DNA from: Acinetobacter amyesii
GTDB lineage: Bacteria; Pseudomonadota; Gammaproteobacteria; Pseudomonadales; Moraxellaceae
Reading direction: 5' to 3'
NCBI RefSeq assembly: GCF_002018365.1
Contig: NZ_MVKX01000007.1
Coordinates: 1-64,000 of the forward strand
DNA length: 64,000 nt
Positions 43,025 through 51,317 of the stretch are shown here, one piece after another; within the stretch, counting starts at the first letter, position 1, and every line of letters begins with the position of its first letter. Position numbers and translations under genes: made by a program. The notes under the pieces were generated by a model that worked only from the letters and a program-made list of their open reading frames with translations, searched no databases and had not been told where the DNA came from.

Positions 43025-43144
43025 ATGGATCATTTTTGCAGTGGATGTGGCCAGTATTTTATTAATGATGAAGATTTAGCATTTCATGAATGTTTTGAAT
43101 TTGTTAGATCGCCAATAAATTTTATTGTTTGGGGTGGTTTCTAA
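43025..43144 (+). CDS. Zinc-finger-like 39-aa microprotein
   Basis: MDHFCSGCGQYFINDEDLAFHECF... has a C-X2-C pair (C5, C8) and H21, C23, spaced as in small C2HC zinc fingers (C..C...F....L..H.C). TTTGGGGTGATT precedes the ATG. Its stop overlaps the next ATG (TAATG), giving a chain of coupled small genes. Nucleic-acid binding is a reasonable guess, not shown. Confidence 0.5.
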   Translation: MDHFCSGCGQYFINDEDLAFHECFEFVRSPINFIVWGGF

Positions 43145-43290
43145 TGTCTAAAAAGATTGATCAAAAAACCATCATTACCCGTAAAAACACGGGGGAAAGC
43201 ACCCCAGAACTGCAATTCCATAGCCCTGAATCTAGTCTCCTGACTGATTTTTCTACCCCCATTTATAACATGCGGGTTACGATTGACTAG
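43144..43290 (+). CDS. Hypothetical 48-aa protein of the dif element
   Basis: Coupled to the preceding microprotein by TAATG, with GGGGTGG upstream. The product (MSKKIDQKTIITRKNTGEST...) is polar and Ser/Thr-rich, with no recognised motif. The frame ends at TAG 43290, 23 bp before the P-loop gene. Confidence 0.5.
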   Translation: MSKKIDQKTIITRKNTGESTPELQFHSPESSLLTDFSTPIYNMRVTID

Positions 43291-43313
43291 AAAACATTCA
43301 AATAGGGTATTTT

Positions 43314-43604
43314 ATGAAAATTTTAATTACAGGTCGTCCAGCTTCAGGCAAGTCTATTTTTGCTAGATATTTAAAAGATCAGTATCCGGATTTCAAAATT
43401 ATTGAATTTGATGAATGTGATTCAATTAAAGAAAATGAAAATTGTATTGTAGTTATTCAGCATCAGAAATTTTTACCAGCACCAATAAAATTTGATAAGT
43501 TTTATCAATGTACAAGGGTAGAAAATGAATCTTTTCAGGTTGATGATGGTTCAACAGTTCAGCAGTTTGCTTTTTTAGATTTAGAACAATATTTTGTTAA
43601 CTAA
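43314..43604 (+). CDS. Small P-loop protein of the dif element
   Basis: A 96-aa protein beginning with a nucleotide-binding P-loop (MKILITGRPASGKS, motif residues 7-14) and a possible Walker B-like strand (CIVVIQHQ, about 43-50). This is too short for the pI/Zot ATPases of filamentous phages (about 300-400 aa) but has the same start, so it may be a reduced relative or an unrelated small NTPase. It is the last gene before the attP-like region at 43615. TAGGG lies before the ATG. Confidence 0.65.
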   Translation: MKILITGRPASGKSIFARYLKDQYPDFKIIEFDECDSIKENENCIVVIQHQKFLPAPIKFDKFYQCTRVENESFQVDDGSTVQQFAFLDLEQYFVN

Positions 43605-43614
43605 AGCTCACGGA

Positions 43615-43642
43615 TTTCGGCATAACGTATATTATGTTCATT
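43615..43642 (+). other. dif-like site 2 (inverted, attP2-like)
   Basis: XerC-type arm TTTCGGCATAA (43615-43625), centre CGTATA, XerD-type arm TTATGTTCATT (43632-43642). It is in the opposite orientation to site 3, and 92 bp separate them. The XerD arm matches the canonical arm at 9 of 11 bases; the XerC arm is weaker. In CTX-type phages an internal, imperfect second site like this pairs with the first in folded single-stranded DNA. Confidence 0.6.
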
Positions 43643-43648
43643 AGGATA

Positions 43649-43721
43649 CTCGGCATCGTGAATGAATTTTGCATATTCACGATGTCGAGCTGTGGCAACA
43701 GATGGTTTGTGCAGGCCACAG
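43649..43721. repeat. Two consecutive hairpins between inverted dif-like sites
   Basis: Hairpin 1: 15-bp arms at 43649-43663 and 43675-43689, one G-T pair, 11-nt loop. Hairpin 2: CTGTGGC (43690-43696) with GCCACAG (43715-43721). They would be the two branches of the forked hairpin that filamentous phage DNA forms at attP. Confidence 0.75.
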
Positions 43722-43734
43722 TCTTGGATATGCT

Positions 43735-43762
43735 ATTTAACATAATATACATTATACGAAAT
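43735..43762 (-). other. dif site (site 3; right end of the small element)
   Basis: XerD arm ATTTAACATAA (43735-43745), 6-bp centre TATACA, XerC arm TTATACGAAAT (43752-43762). Read on the minus strand it starts ATTTCGTATAA, then TGTATA, then TTATGTTAAAT; centre and XerD arm are identical to E. coli dif. It is the best candidate for the chromosome-dimer resolution site, and would place the window at the replication terminus. Confidence 0.75.
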
Positions 43763-43879
43763 GTTTTAACTTTATTTACTAAGATGATGATTCACAGCTC
43801 TTGCACATCACCGTATTCAAATTGCTAATTTCCTAAGCTTCGCTAAAATAAATTTGTCCTACTACAATCCTTAGACAAG

Positions 43880-43912
43880 AAAAAGCCATAACAACTGTTG
43901 CTATGGCTTTTT
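43880..43912. terminator. Bidirectional terminator downstream of the MHS carrier gene
   Basis: AAAAAGCCATA (43880-43890) and TATGGCTTTTT (43902-43912) form a perfect 11-bp stem with an 11-nt loop and T-runs on both strands. It serves the minus-strand carrier gene ending at 43977. Confidence 0.8.
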
Positions 43913-43976
43913 CACATGTATTTCTATATTGAAATTCTATATTTTAAATCAATCTATTGTTTTCCTGATTATTGAT

Positions 43977-45314
43977 TTAGGATGATTTGATTTCCTCACT
44001 GCTAAATGCTTTTGCCTTTCGCTCTATTTGATCCGGCTTTAAAAATGACGACGCAATAATCGCAATCACTGCAAAGCCTGAAATATAGGCAATAATTAAA
44101 TTAGGGCTTCCATCACCAATACTTAGTAATTTCGTCGCGATTAATGGTGCTAAACCGCCACCTAGCACGCCTGCAAATTGAACTGAGATTGAAATACCGC
44201 TATAACGTATTTCTGCTGGAAATTGGCGTGAAAATAACTGTGACTGCGGCGCATACATCAAAGGAAAAACCACGCCAATACCAATCACAATGGCCGTCCA
44301 AACCAATACAGGATCCTTGGTATTTAACATCGCAAAAAATGGATAGCTGTATAAAGCCAGTACGCATAAACCAAATCTAAACATGTTTTTTTGCCCAACT
44401 TTATCAGACAAATGCCCAAAAATTGGCGTAATAACCATGATGACTGCAGCACCACAAATTGTTGCAAACAAGATATCTTGTCTAGGAATATTTAGCTGTG
44501 TGGTTGTATAAGCTAAAGCAAATGTCGATGCCAAATAGAACCAAGCATTTTCAGCAGCACGAGATAAAATAATCGTAATCAACTGCTTAGGATGATTTTT
44601 AAACACTTGTTTTGCTGGAACTTTAATTGTTTCGGTTTGAGCTTTAACTTTTTCAAAGTCTGGAGACTCAGGCACCTTTACGCGAATATACCAACCTACA
44701 GCCAGTAAAATAATGCTGGCTAAAAATGGTAGACGCCAACCCCAGCTAAAAAGTGCTTCTTCAGGCAACATTGAGACTAGACCTAAAGCCACCGAAGCGA
44801 GCAATAAACCACCACCTGTACTGGCTTGCGGTAAACTTCCCCAAAAGCCTTTTTTTCCCGCTGGCGCATGTTCTACCGCCATGAGGACTGCTCCGCCCCA
44901 TTCGCCACCCATGGCCATGCCTTGTATAAATCTTAAAATAATTAAACAAACAGTTGCCCAATAACCAATGGTTTCGAAAGTCGGTAACAACCCAATCATC
45001 ACCGTGGGAATACCCATCAACATTAATGTAACCAATAACATTGATTTACGACCAATTTTATCGCCAAAATGACCAAAAACAATTCCACCAAGTGGTCGAC
45101 CAATAAAGCCTACAGCATAGGTTGCAAATGCAGCCAACACGCCAGTTAAGGGATCAAGATTTGGGAAAAAAAGTCGATTGAAAATGAGTGCTGCGGCAGC
45201 ACCATAGATAAAAAAGTCATACCATTCGATGGTTGTACCCACCATGCTGGAAATACCCGCTAAACGATGCGAGGACTTAGCTGGTGGAGCTGTGTTTCCC
45301 TGTACATTTTGCAT
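43977..45314 (-). CDS. MFS transporter, metabolite:H+ symporter (MHS) family
   Basis: A 445-aa 12-segment carrier of the MHS family (ProP, ShiA and KgtP relatives). Diagnostic segments: GTTIEWYDFFIYGAAAALIF (about 27-46), FIGRPLGGIVFGHFGDKIGRK (about 70-90) and FIQGMAMGGEWGGAVLMAVEHAP (about 128-150). It lies on the same strand as, and about 200 bp after, the valine catabolic genes, so it may import valine-derived acids or another organic acid. A TGTTC-N5-GAACA dyad is upstream. AAGGAAGATAAC precedes the start. Confidence 0.92.
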   Translation of the reverse strand: MQNVQGNTAPPAKSSHRLAGISSMVGTTIEWYDFFIYGAAAALIFNRLFFPNLDPLTGVLAAFATYAVGFIGRPLGGIVFGHFGDKIGRKSMLLVTLMLMGIPTVMIGLLPTFETIGYWATVCLIILRFIQGMAMGGEWGGAVLMAVEHAPAGKKGFWGSLPQASTGGGLLLASVALGLVSMLPEEALFSWGWRLPFLASIILLAVGWYIRVKVPESPDFEKVKAQTETIKVPAKQVFKNHPKQLITIILSRAAENAWFYLASTFALAYTTTQLNIPRQDILFATICGAAVIMVITPIFGHLSDKVGQKNMFRFGLCVLALYSYPFFAMLNTKDPVLVWTAIVIGIGVVFPLMYAPQSQLFSRQFPAEIRYSGISISVQFAGVLGGGLAPLIATKLLSIGDGSPNLIIAYISGFAVIAIIASSFLKPDQIERKAKAFSSEEIKSS

Positions 45315-45440
45315 TGTTATCTTCCTTATTCTGCAAGATATTTCTATGTTGCATTTTCACGATGCTTGGTTTATGTGATGATTTTCTTCTTGAAAATCAA
45401 TATTTTTAGATCTTATATGTTCAATTTACGCTGAGTCACT

Positions 45441-45455
45441 TGTTCATATCGAACA
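45441..45455. promoter_or_regulatory. TGTTC-N5-GAACA dyad upstream of the MHS carrier
   Basis: A perfect 5-bp-arm dyad (TGTTC 45441-45445, GAACA 45451-45455) about 130 bp upstream of the carrier start, in the gap after the valine operon. It suggests separate regulation of the carrier. The regulator is unknown. Confidence 0.35.
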
Positions 45456-45514
45456 TGAAATCAAATAGGAATATTGACCAAGTTTTTGAACCGTTAAATA
45501 TATAAACCTACTGA

Positions 45515-46540
45515 TTAAATAGATATTTCCTCCATTATTTTGTCTAAAGTCGGACTAGACTGTTGCCACTTTGGCTGTTTGTCTTTATCCACAATTAATG
45601 CACGCACACCTTCGACAATATCGCCATGTTGAAACCAAACGTCTTGCAAATGTCGTTCAATTTGCATGCATTGCGTTAGTGAAAGACCACGACCTAAATG
45701 CTGGAGTTGTAAACTGATTCTTTTCGCGATTGGAGATCGTTGTTCCAAGGTATTGCGTATTTTTAACGCCCACGGCTGAGCATCATTATGCTGTTCATTT
45801 TCAAGACTATTTTCAATGGCATCAATGCTCTCAAAACCAAAATGCTTACGAATTAAATCTGCATTTTGACTAAGTTCACTTTCCGCTGGTCGAGTAATAT
45901 ATTTCGCAATCAATTGTTCAATATTTTCCTTGCTTAGTTGCTTGGAATTTTTTAATTCTTCTTCTAATTGAACAAGTTGCTCACTCGGAACATGGTAGTC
46001 AATTAAATCTAGATATAACGCATCGCTGGCACTGATTTGATCGCCCGTAGTTGCCATGTACACACCAATATCATCCAAACGTGATAAAAAGTGTGTCGCA
46101 GCCACATCTGGGAAAAATCCAATGGCAGTTTCAGGCATGGCAAATCTAGATTTTTCGCTACTCACAAGCACATGACATGCTTGCGCTAAGCCAAATCCAC
46201 CGCCAAGTACATAGCCATCAAGTATGACAATAATGGGTTTTTCATAGGCACGAATGCTATTCAGCATTTCATACTCAGCTTGAAAATAAGCTTGATGATC
46301 TTCTTTACCATTCATATAACTATCATAAAGATAGCGAATATCTCCACCTGCACAAAATGCTTTGGGACTATTTGAGCGAATAAGTACGGCATGAATATTA
46401 GTTTGATCAGCCCAAAGTGCTAATTGCTGTTGAATCCCTTGGATCATTTCCAAAGACAAGGCATTTAAACTTGCCACGCGATCTAAACTGATTTGGCCTA
46501 AATGTCCATGTTCTTCAATCATTAAGTTATTTGTACTCAT
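45515..46540 (-). CDS. 3-hydroxyisobutyryl-CoA hydrolase
   Basis: Crotonase-fold hydrolase of 341 aa that frees 3-hydroxyisobutyrate from its CoA ester in valine breakdown. The family segment GGGFGLAQACHVLVSSEKSRFAMPETAIGFFPDVAATHFLSRL (about 110-150) has the Glu (PET) and Asp (PDV) typical of HIBCH rather than of enoyl-CoA hydratase. The C-terminal SLTQCMQIERHLQDVWFQHGDIVEGVRALIVDK segment also fits. It is the last catabolic gene of the operon, 23 bp after the enoyl-CoA hydratase gene. Confidence 0.93.
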   Translation of the reverse strand: MSTNNLMIEEHGHLGQISLDRVASLNALSLEMIQGIQQQLALWADQTNIHAVLIRSNSPKAFCAGGDIRYLYDSYMNGKEDHQAYFQAEYEMLNSIRAYEKPIIVILDGYVLGGGFGLAQACHVLVSSEKSRFAMPETAIGFFPDVAATHFLSRLDDIGVYMATTGDQISASDALYLDLIDYHVPSEQLVQLEEELKNSKQLSKENIEQLIAKYITRPAESELSQNADLIRKHFGFESIDAIENSLENEQHNDAQPWALKIRNTLEQRSPIAKRISLQLQHLGRGLSLTQCMQIERHLQDVWFQHGDIVEGVRALIVDKDKQPKWQQSSPTLDKIMEEISI

Positions 46541-46563
46541 ATCCGTATCATCCTTTTTTCTTT

Positions 46564-47337
46564 TTAATTGTTTTTAAAATTGGCTTGGCGCTTTTCAACA
46601 AATGCTTGCATGCCTTCTTTTTGGTCTTGAGTTGCAAAAATCGAATGGAATGTTCTACGTTCAAAACGTAAACCTTCTTGCAAACTGACTTCAAATGCAC
46701 GGTTAATTGACTCTTTGATCATCATGGTTGCCACTACAGATTTTTCGGCTATTTTTTCAGCAGCTTTTAAGGTCTTTTCGACCAACTCCTCTTTAGGAAA
46801 GACTTGAGCAACTAAACCACTCTGCTCTGCTTCTACTGCGCCCATTTGTCTGGCAGTCAGACACATTTCCATGGCTTTGGCCTTACCTATAGCAAGCGTT
46901 AAGCGCTGTGTACCACCTATTCCGGGAATTACTCCCAATGTCACTTCTGGTAAACCGAATTTTGCATTGTCGGCACAGTAAATAAAGTCACACATGAGCG
47001 CTAACTCACAGCCTCCACCTAACGCATAACCACTGACAGCTGCGATTAAAGGTTTACGGCGCTGTGCAATTCGATCTGCCAGATGAAAAAAATCATCCAA
47101 ATAAATATTTGGGAAACTCAGTTCAGCCATTTCTTTAATATCTGCACCAGCGGCAAAGGCTTTTTCTGAACCTGTAATAACCATACAGCCAATGGAAGAA
47201 TCTCTGTCTAAATCATCCAAGGCCAAATTAAGATCTTGAATTAATGTGCTATTCAACGCATTTAAGGCCTGAGGACGATTTAAAGTAATGAGTCCAACAC
47301 CATTGTTTTTTTCGAGCAGAATCGTTTCAAATTGCAT
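46564..47337 (-). CDS. Enoyl-CoA hydratase (methacrylyl-CoA hydratase candidate)
   Basis: A 257-aa crotonase that hydrates an enoyl-CoA, in this operon probably methacrylyl-CoA. Both catalytic Glu are present: GGGCEL (about residue 111) and LPEVTLG (20 residues later), with the oxyanion segment AFAAGADIKEMAE (about 60-72) and PGIGGTQRL. The end FVEKRQANFKNN is the usual family ending. It lies between the dehydrogenase and hydrolase genes. Confidence 0.93.
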   Translation of the reverse strand: MQFETILLEKNNGVGLITLNRPQALNALNSTLIQDLNLALDDLDRDSSIGCMVITGSEKAFAAGADIKEMAELSFPNIYLDDFFHLADRIAQRRKPLIAAVSGYALGGGCELALMCDFIYCADNAKFGLPEVTLGVIPGIGGTQRLTLAIGKAKAMEMCLTARQMGAVEAEQSGLVAQVFPKEELVEKTLKAAEKIAEKSVVATMMIKESINRAFEVSLQEGLRFERRTFHSIFATQDQKEGMQAFVEKRQANFKNN

Positions 47338-47418
47338 GTGAGATCCCTATATATGTTCAATATTTATGAGTAGGCTTTATATCTGAAGCCTTTTCGTTTA
47401 AATGTCTTAAAGACCACG

Positions 47419-48546
47419 TTATAAGCTGCGGGCAATTACTAGACGTTGGATATCACTTGTGCCTTCATAGATTTGGCAAATACGTGCATCACGATAAATA
47501 CGCTCTATAGGGAAATCTTTGAGATAGCCATAACCTCCAAAGACTTGTAATGCTGCGGAGCAAACACGTTCAGCCATTTCAGATGAAAAAAGCTTGGCCA
47601 TAGACGCTTCATTTAAGCAAGGCTGTCCTGCTTCTTTTAAACGTGCCGCGTGATAGACCAATTGGCGTGCGGCTTCTATTTCTGTCGCCATACTTGCCAA
47701 TCGGAACGCAACTGCCTGATGTTCAAAAATTGGTTTACCAAAGGTAATACGCTCTTTGGCATATCGGGTTGCTTCTTCTAATGCTGCTCGTGCAAGACCT
47801 ACCGCTTGCGCCGCTATACCAATACGACCGCCTTCTAGATTTGATAAGGCGATTTTCAAACCTTCACCTTCTTTTCCTAACATTAGGCTTTCATGCACAC
47901 GCACATCTGTGAGTGCAATTTGGCAGGTATCTGAGGCATGTAATCCAAGCTTTTCTTCAGTACGAATCACTTCATAGCCGGGAGTTTCTCTTGGGACAAT
48001 AAAAGCACTCAGGCCTTTTTTCCCTGCACTTGGATCAGTCACAGCAAAGACAATGATTACCCCTGCATTATGACCAGAGGTAATAAACTGCTTAGCACCA
48101 TTAATCACCCATTCATTACCATCTTTGACTGCACGAGTTTTAATGGCAGCAGCATCTGAACCTGTATGCGGCTCAGTTAATGCAAATGCACCGATCATTT
48201 TGCCTTGTGCTAAAGGCACTAAATATTTCTGCTTTTGTTCTTCTGTGCCAAATTTAGCAATAGGAACACAGCCTACTGAGTTATGTACACTCATAATGGT
48301 TGAGGTTGCCCCATCGGCCGCTGCAATCTCTTCTAAAGCCATAACATAGGCAAGATTACCTGTATCTGAACCACCCCATTCATCTGATACCAGCATGCCC
48401 AATAAACCCAGTTCTCCCATCTGCGCTAAAGCCGCTTTGGGAAAGGTACCGTGTTTATCCCATTCGGCCGCTTGAGGTTTAATTTGTTCCTGCGCGAAAC
48501 TGCGTGCCATGTCCTGAATTAATAATTGTTCTTCGGTAAATTGCAT
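47419..48546 (-). CDS. Acyl-CoA dehydrogenase (isobutyryl-CoA dehydrogenase candidate)
   Basis: A 375-aa FAD enzyme of the short/branched-chain type; in this operon it should convert isobutyryl-CoA to methacrylyl-CoA. Motifs: [18 protein letters not shown] (about 125-142), [50 protein letters not shown], with the normal catalytic Glu in YEGT, unlike the two dehydrogenases at 30423 and 33090. AGGAAGA selects the ATG at 48546; the frame opens 24 bp earlier. Confidence 0.94.
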   Translation of the reverse strand: MQFTEEQLLIQDMARSFAQEQIKPQAAEWDKHGTFPKAALAQMGELGLLGMLVSDEWGGSDTGNLAYVMALEEIAAADGATSTIMSVHNSVGCVPIAKFGTEEQKQKYLVPLAQGKMIGAFALTEPHTGSDAAAIKTRAVKDGNEWVINGAKQFITSGHNAGVIIVFAVTDPSAGKKGLSAFIVPRETPGYEVIRTEEKLGLHASDTCQIALTDVRVHESLMLGKEGEGLKIALSNLEGGRIGIAAQAVGLARAALEEATRYAKERITFGKPIFEHQAVAFRLASMATEIEAARQLVYHAARLKEAGQPCLNEASMAKLFSSEMAERVCSAALQVFGGYGYLKDFPIERIYRDARICQIYEGTSDIQRLVIARSL

Positions 48547-48666
48547 CTTATCTTCCTGTACATCAATCAATTGCTTTCATCCACTTTGAAAATGACTAAA
48601 ACTGAATGAAAGCTTGATTTTGATCCTGATTGTTCGGCATTAATTTAGAGTTAATCGTTACGTCAT

Positions 48667-50322
48667 TTAACTTGCATGCTGCGTGGATTGTTTCGCAATC
48701 TCTTGATTTCTTAATAAGAAACGCTGAATTTTTCCACTTGGAGTTTTAGGCAGTTCTTGAACAAACTCCACCAATCGTGGATAAGCATGTGCAGATAGGC
48801 GCTTTTTCACAAATTGCCCTAGCTGCTCCGCTAATTCTTCTGACGCTGTGACATGCTCAGCTAAAATTACAAAAGCTTTTACGATTTCTGTCCGATCTGG
48901 ATCAGGTACACCAATTACCGCTGCTTCAATCACTGCATCATGCTCAAGTAAAGCGCTTTCTACATCGAATGGCCCGATACGATAACCTGATGTTGTAATC
49001 ACATCATCATTACGACCAACGAAGCTCATACTGCCATCTGCGTGTAATTCCGCGGTATCACCAGTGAGGTAATAATGCTTTACAAAGGGTGACTTACGAC
49101 TTTCTTTATAGCCACCGAACCACATCATCGGTGATTGACTAATATCGACAGCAAGCACTCCCGGCGTTCCTGCAGCTAGCTCTTGCCCTTGTTCATCAAC
49201 AACCGCCACGCGATATCCTGGACTGGCATAACCTGCGACACCTGCGCGAATATCATGTTGTAAACCATGGTGATTACACACCACCATACCAACTTCAGTC
49301 TGACCATAATGGTCAAAGATGGGTGCATCTAGGACTTGTTTAAACCAACGGAACACTTCAGGGTTAAGCGGCTCTCCAGCGCTACTGACCACACGGAATT
49401 TTCCTTTGAGTTTTACCATTTGTTCAGGATCAGCCGCCATCATCATCCGATACGCTGTCGGTGCGCCTGCAAGGTTCGTCACTTTGTAGTCATCTACGAT
49501 CTGACAGAGACTATCAATGCTAAAACCGCCTTCGTAAAAGAGCGTTGCATGTCCAAGTAAAAGTGGCCCAGTGATGCCATAATACAAACCATAAGCCCAA
49601 CCCGGATCGGCAATATTCCAAAATGAATCATCTTCACGCAGCCCTACCGCATTTTTCATATATTGACCAAATGCGATTAAGGCTTTGAGCGGGACTTCTA
49701 ATGGTTTTGCAGGACCTGTGGTACCTGAGGTAAACATTAGAAGAAATGGATCATTGATGCTCTGTAAGACGAAGTCGCACGCTGTAGACTGTGCTTTGAC
49801 TTCATCCCAAAAGTTTAAATCCCCCTGCTGAATCCCTTGACCCGCTCGATCTGCAACAGTAACGATTTGGGGACAATGTGCAACTTCATCTAATTTACTA
49901 CGATTACCCACATCACTGATCACCAATTTGCTTTGTGCAAGGTGTAAACGATGTTCAATGGCTTTGGGGCCAAAGGCGGTAAATAGCGGTTGATATACAG
50001 CACCTATTCGCCAAGCCCCTAAAATCACCACAAGTAATTCAACTGTACGGGGTAATAAACCCGATACACGATCACCCTTTTGCACACCCTGTGACTTTAA
50101 AAAATTGGCAAATTGGCTCGACCACTGTTGCAGCTCTGCAAAGGTATATTGTTCTTTCCGCCCATCTTTACCTTGCCAATATAGTGCGACCTTATTTTGA
50201 TCAATCGCATGACGGTCGCAGCATTCATAACATGCATTTAATTGCTCTAAAGAGCCTGATAACATTTCTTTGGCAGCATGATTTAAGTCAAATGCCTTTG
50301 CAACATCTTGATAATTCGACAT
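48667..50322 (-). CDS. AMP-forming acyl-CoA synthetase
   Basis: A 551-aa ANL-superfamily ligase that makes acyl-CoA through an acyl-AMP. Motifs: the P-loop-like LLMFTSGTTGPAKPLEVP (about 195-212), DHYGQTEVGM (about 338-347), YYLTGDTAELHADGSMSFVGRNDD (about 408-431) and the C-terminal lysine segment KTPSGKIQRFLLR (about 527-539). In the mms operon it could activate isobutyrate, propionate or another short acid. It lies between mmsB (80-bp gap) and the dehydrogenase gene. Confidence 0.92.
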   Translation of the reverse strand: MSNYQDVAKAFDLNHAAKEMLSGSLEQLNACYECCDRHAIDQNKVALYWQGKDGRKEQYTFAELQQWSSQFANFLKSQGVQKGDRVSGLLPRTVELLVVILGAWRIGAVYQPLFTAFGPKAIEHRLHLAQSKLVISDVGNRSKLDEVAHCPQIVTVADRAGQGIQQGDLNFWDEVKAQSTACDFVLQSINDPFLLMFTSGTTGPAKPLEVPLKALIAFGQYMKNAVGLREDDSFWNIADPGWAYGLYYGITGPLLLGHATLFYEGGFSIDSLCQIVDDYKVTNLAGAPTAYRMMMAADPEQMVKLKGKFRVVSSAGEPLNPEVFRWFKQVLDAPIFDHYGQTEVGMVVCNHHGLQHDIRAGVAGYASPGYRVAVVDEQGQELAAGTPGVLAVDISQSPMMWFGGYKESRKSPFVKHYYLTGDTAELHADGSMSFVGRNDDVITTSGYRIGPFDVESALLEHDAVIEAAVIGVPDPDRTEIVKAFVILAEHVTASEELAEQLGQFVKKRLSAHAYPRLVEFVQELPKTPSGKIQRFLLRNQEIAKQSTQHAS

Positions 50323-50402
50323 CTTCTCTACCTCAGTCTCAATTTATTGTTGTTCCGACACGAGTGTTTATATTGTTAGCCATCCCTAGGCTAGATTGGT
50401 GT

Positions 50403-51302
50403 TCAATGCGATTCAGCGTCCTTAGGTAAGTATTGCTGCACGATACTTGAAAAATCTAAGTGTGCATTACCTTGTAAACACAGCTGTTGATACATTTGCT
50501 GAACTAGTCCGCCTAAAATAATTGGCTGTTTGACTTGTCCTGCGGCTTCTACAGCCAATCCTAGATCTTTCAACATCAACTGCGTTGCAAAACCATCGGT
50601 ATAACCACGTCCCGCAGGTGCATTCGCTGAGATACCCGGCCATGGATTACATACATCCGAACTCCAACAACGTCCGCTCGAACTATTCACAACACCTGCT
50701 AGGGCTTGAGGATCAATCCCCAGACGCGCACCGAGCGCCATACCTTCAGCAACGGCTGCCATGGAAATACCAAGAATCAAGTTATTGCAAATTTTTGCAA
50801 TTTGACCTGCACCCACATCACCACAATGCACAATGTTTTTACCCATGTGGCCCAATACAGCTTTGGTTCTTTCAAAGGTTTGATCATCTGAACCGACCAT
50901 AAAGGTTAAAGTACCTGCCTGAGCACCAATAGTGCCGCCTGAAACAGGTGCGTCACAGATTTTTATCTGATGTGCAGCACCGGCTTCGGCTATATCCTTA
51001 ATGGTTTGCGGATCAATGGTACTGCTATCGATACATAAGCTTCCTGCTTTCATTACCGCTAATACACCATTTTCTCCCAAGTACACCTCTTTGACATGCT
51101 TGGCAGCAGGCAACATGCTAATCACGACATCTGCTTGTTTCGCGGCATCTTGTGGGCTTTGGCAAACAATGCCACCTGCTTCAGTAAAATGCTGAATCGC
51201 AATTTCGCTTAAGTCAAAACCGTAAACCGTAAAACCTGCTTTGAGTAGGTTTTGGGCCATTTTTCCGCCCATGTTTCCTAAACCGATAAAGGCAATATTC
51301 AT
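50403..51302 (-). CDS. mmsB: 3-hydroxyisobutyrate dehydrogenase
   Basis: A 299-aa NAD-dependent enzyme oxidising 3-hydroxyisobutyrate to methylmalonate semialdehyde. The Rossmann motif FIGLGNMGGKMAQNLLKAG is at residues 5-23, the substrate segment CDAPVSGGTIGAQAGTLTFMVGS at about 117-139, and the catalytic Lys in GQIAKICNNLILG at about 171. It starts 15 bp after mmsA, as in known mms operons. Confidence 0.95.
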   Translation of the reverse strand: MNIAFIGLGNMGGKMAQNLLKAGFTVYGFDLSEIAIQHFTEAGGIVCQSPQDAAKQADVVISMLPAAKHVKEVYLGENGVLAVMKAGSLCIDSSTIDPQTIKDIAEAGAAHQIKICDAPVSGGTIGAQAGTLTFMVGSDDQTFERTKAVLGHMGKNIVHCGDVGAGQIAKICNNLILGISMAAVAEGMALGARLGIDPQALAGVVNSSSGRCWSSDVCNPWPGISANAPAGRGYTDGFATQLMLKDLGLAVEAAGQVKQPIILGGLVQQMYQQLCLQGNAHLDFSSIVQQYLPKDAESH

Positions 51303-51317
51303 CCTTGAACTCCTAAA

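Larger units (their letters stand above)
41892..43762. mobile_element. Small dif-integrated element, probable filamentous phage satellite or remnant
   Basis: A 1.85-kb segment between two directly oriented dif-like sites (41892-41921 and 43735-43762). It encodes only small proteins: a divergent repressor-like gene with an operator region, then four or five tightly coupled plus-strand ORFs, and a membrane-anchored protein on the minus strand. The right end has two inverted dif-like sites 92 bp apart with hairpins between, as in the attP of CTX-type filamentous phages. No replication, coat or Zot-type gene is recognised, so it is either a satellite or a deletion remnant. Genes on both sides are ordinary metabolic operons. 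Confidence 0.65.

Noticed and set aside
43314..43604. Zot/pI morphogenesis ATPase
   Set aside because: The P-loop start is similar, but at 96 aa it lacks the remaining ATPase motifs and the membrane segment of pI/Zot proteins.
43634..43828. 64-aa plus-strand ORF across the attP-like region
   Set aside because: It runs through the hairpins and the dif site; the sequence is explained by recombination structures and there is no ribosome site or domain.
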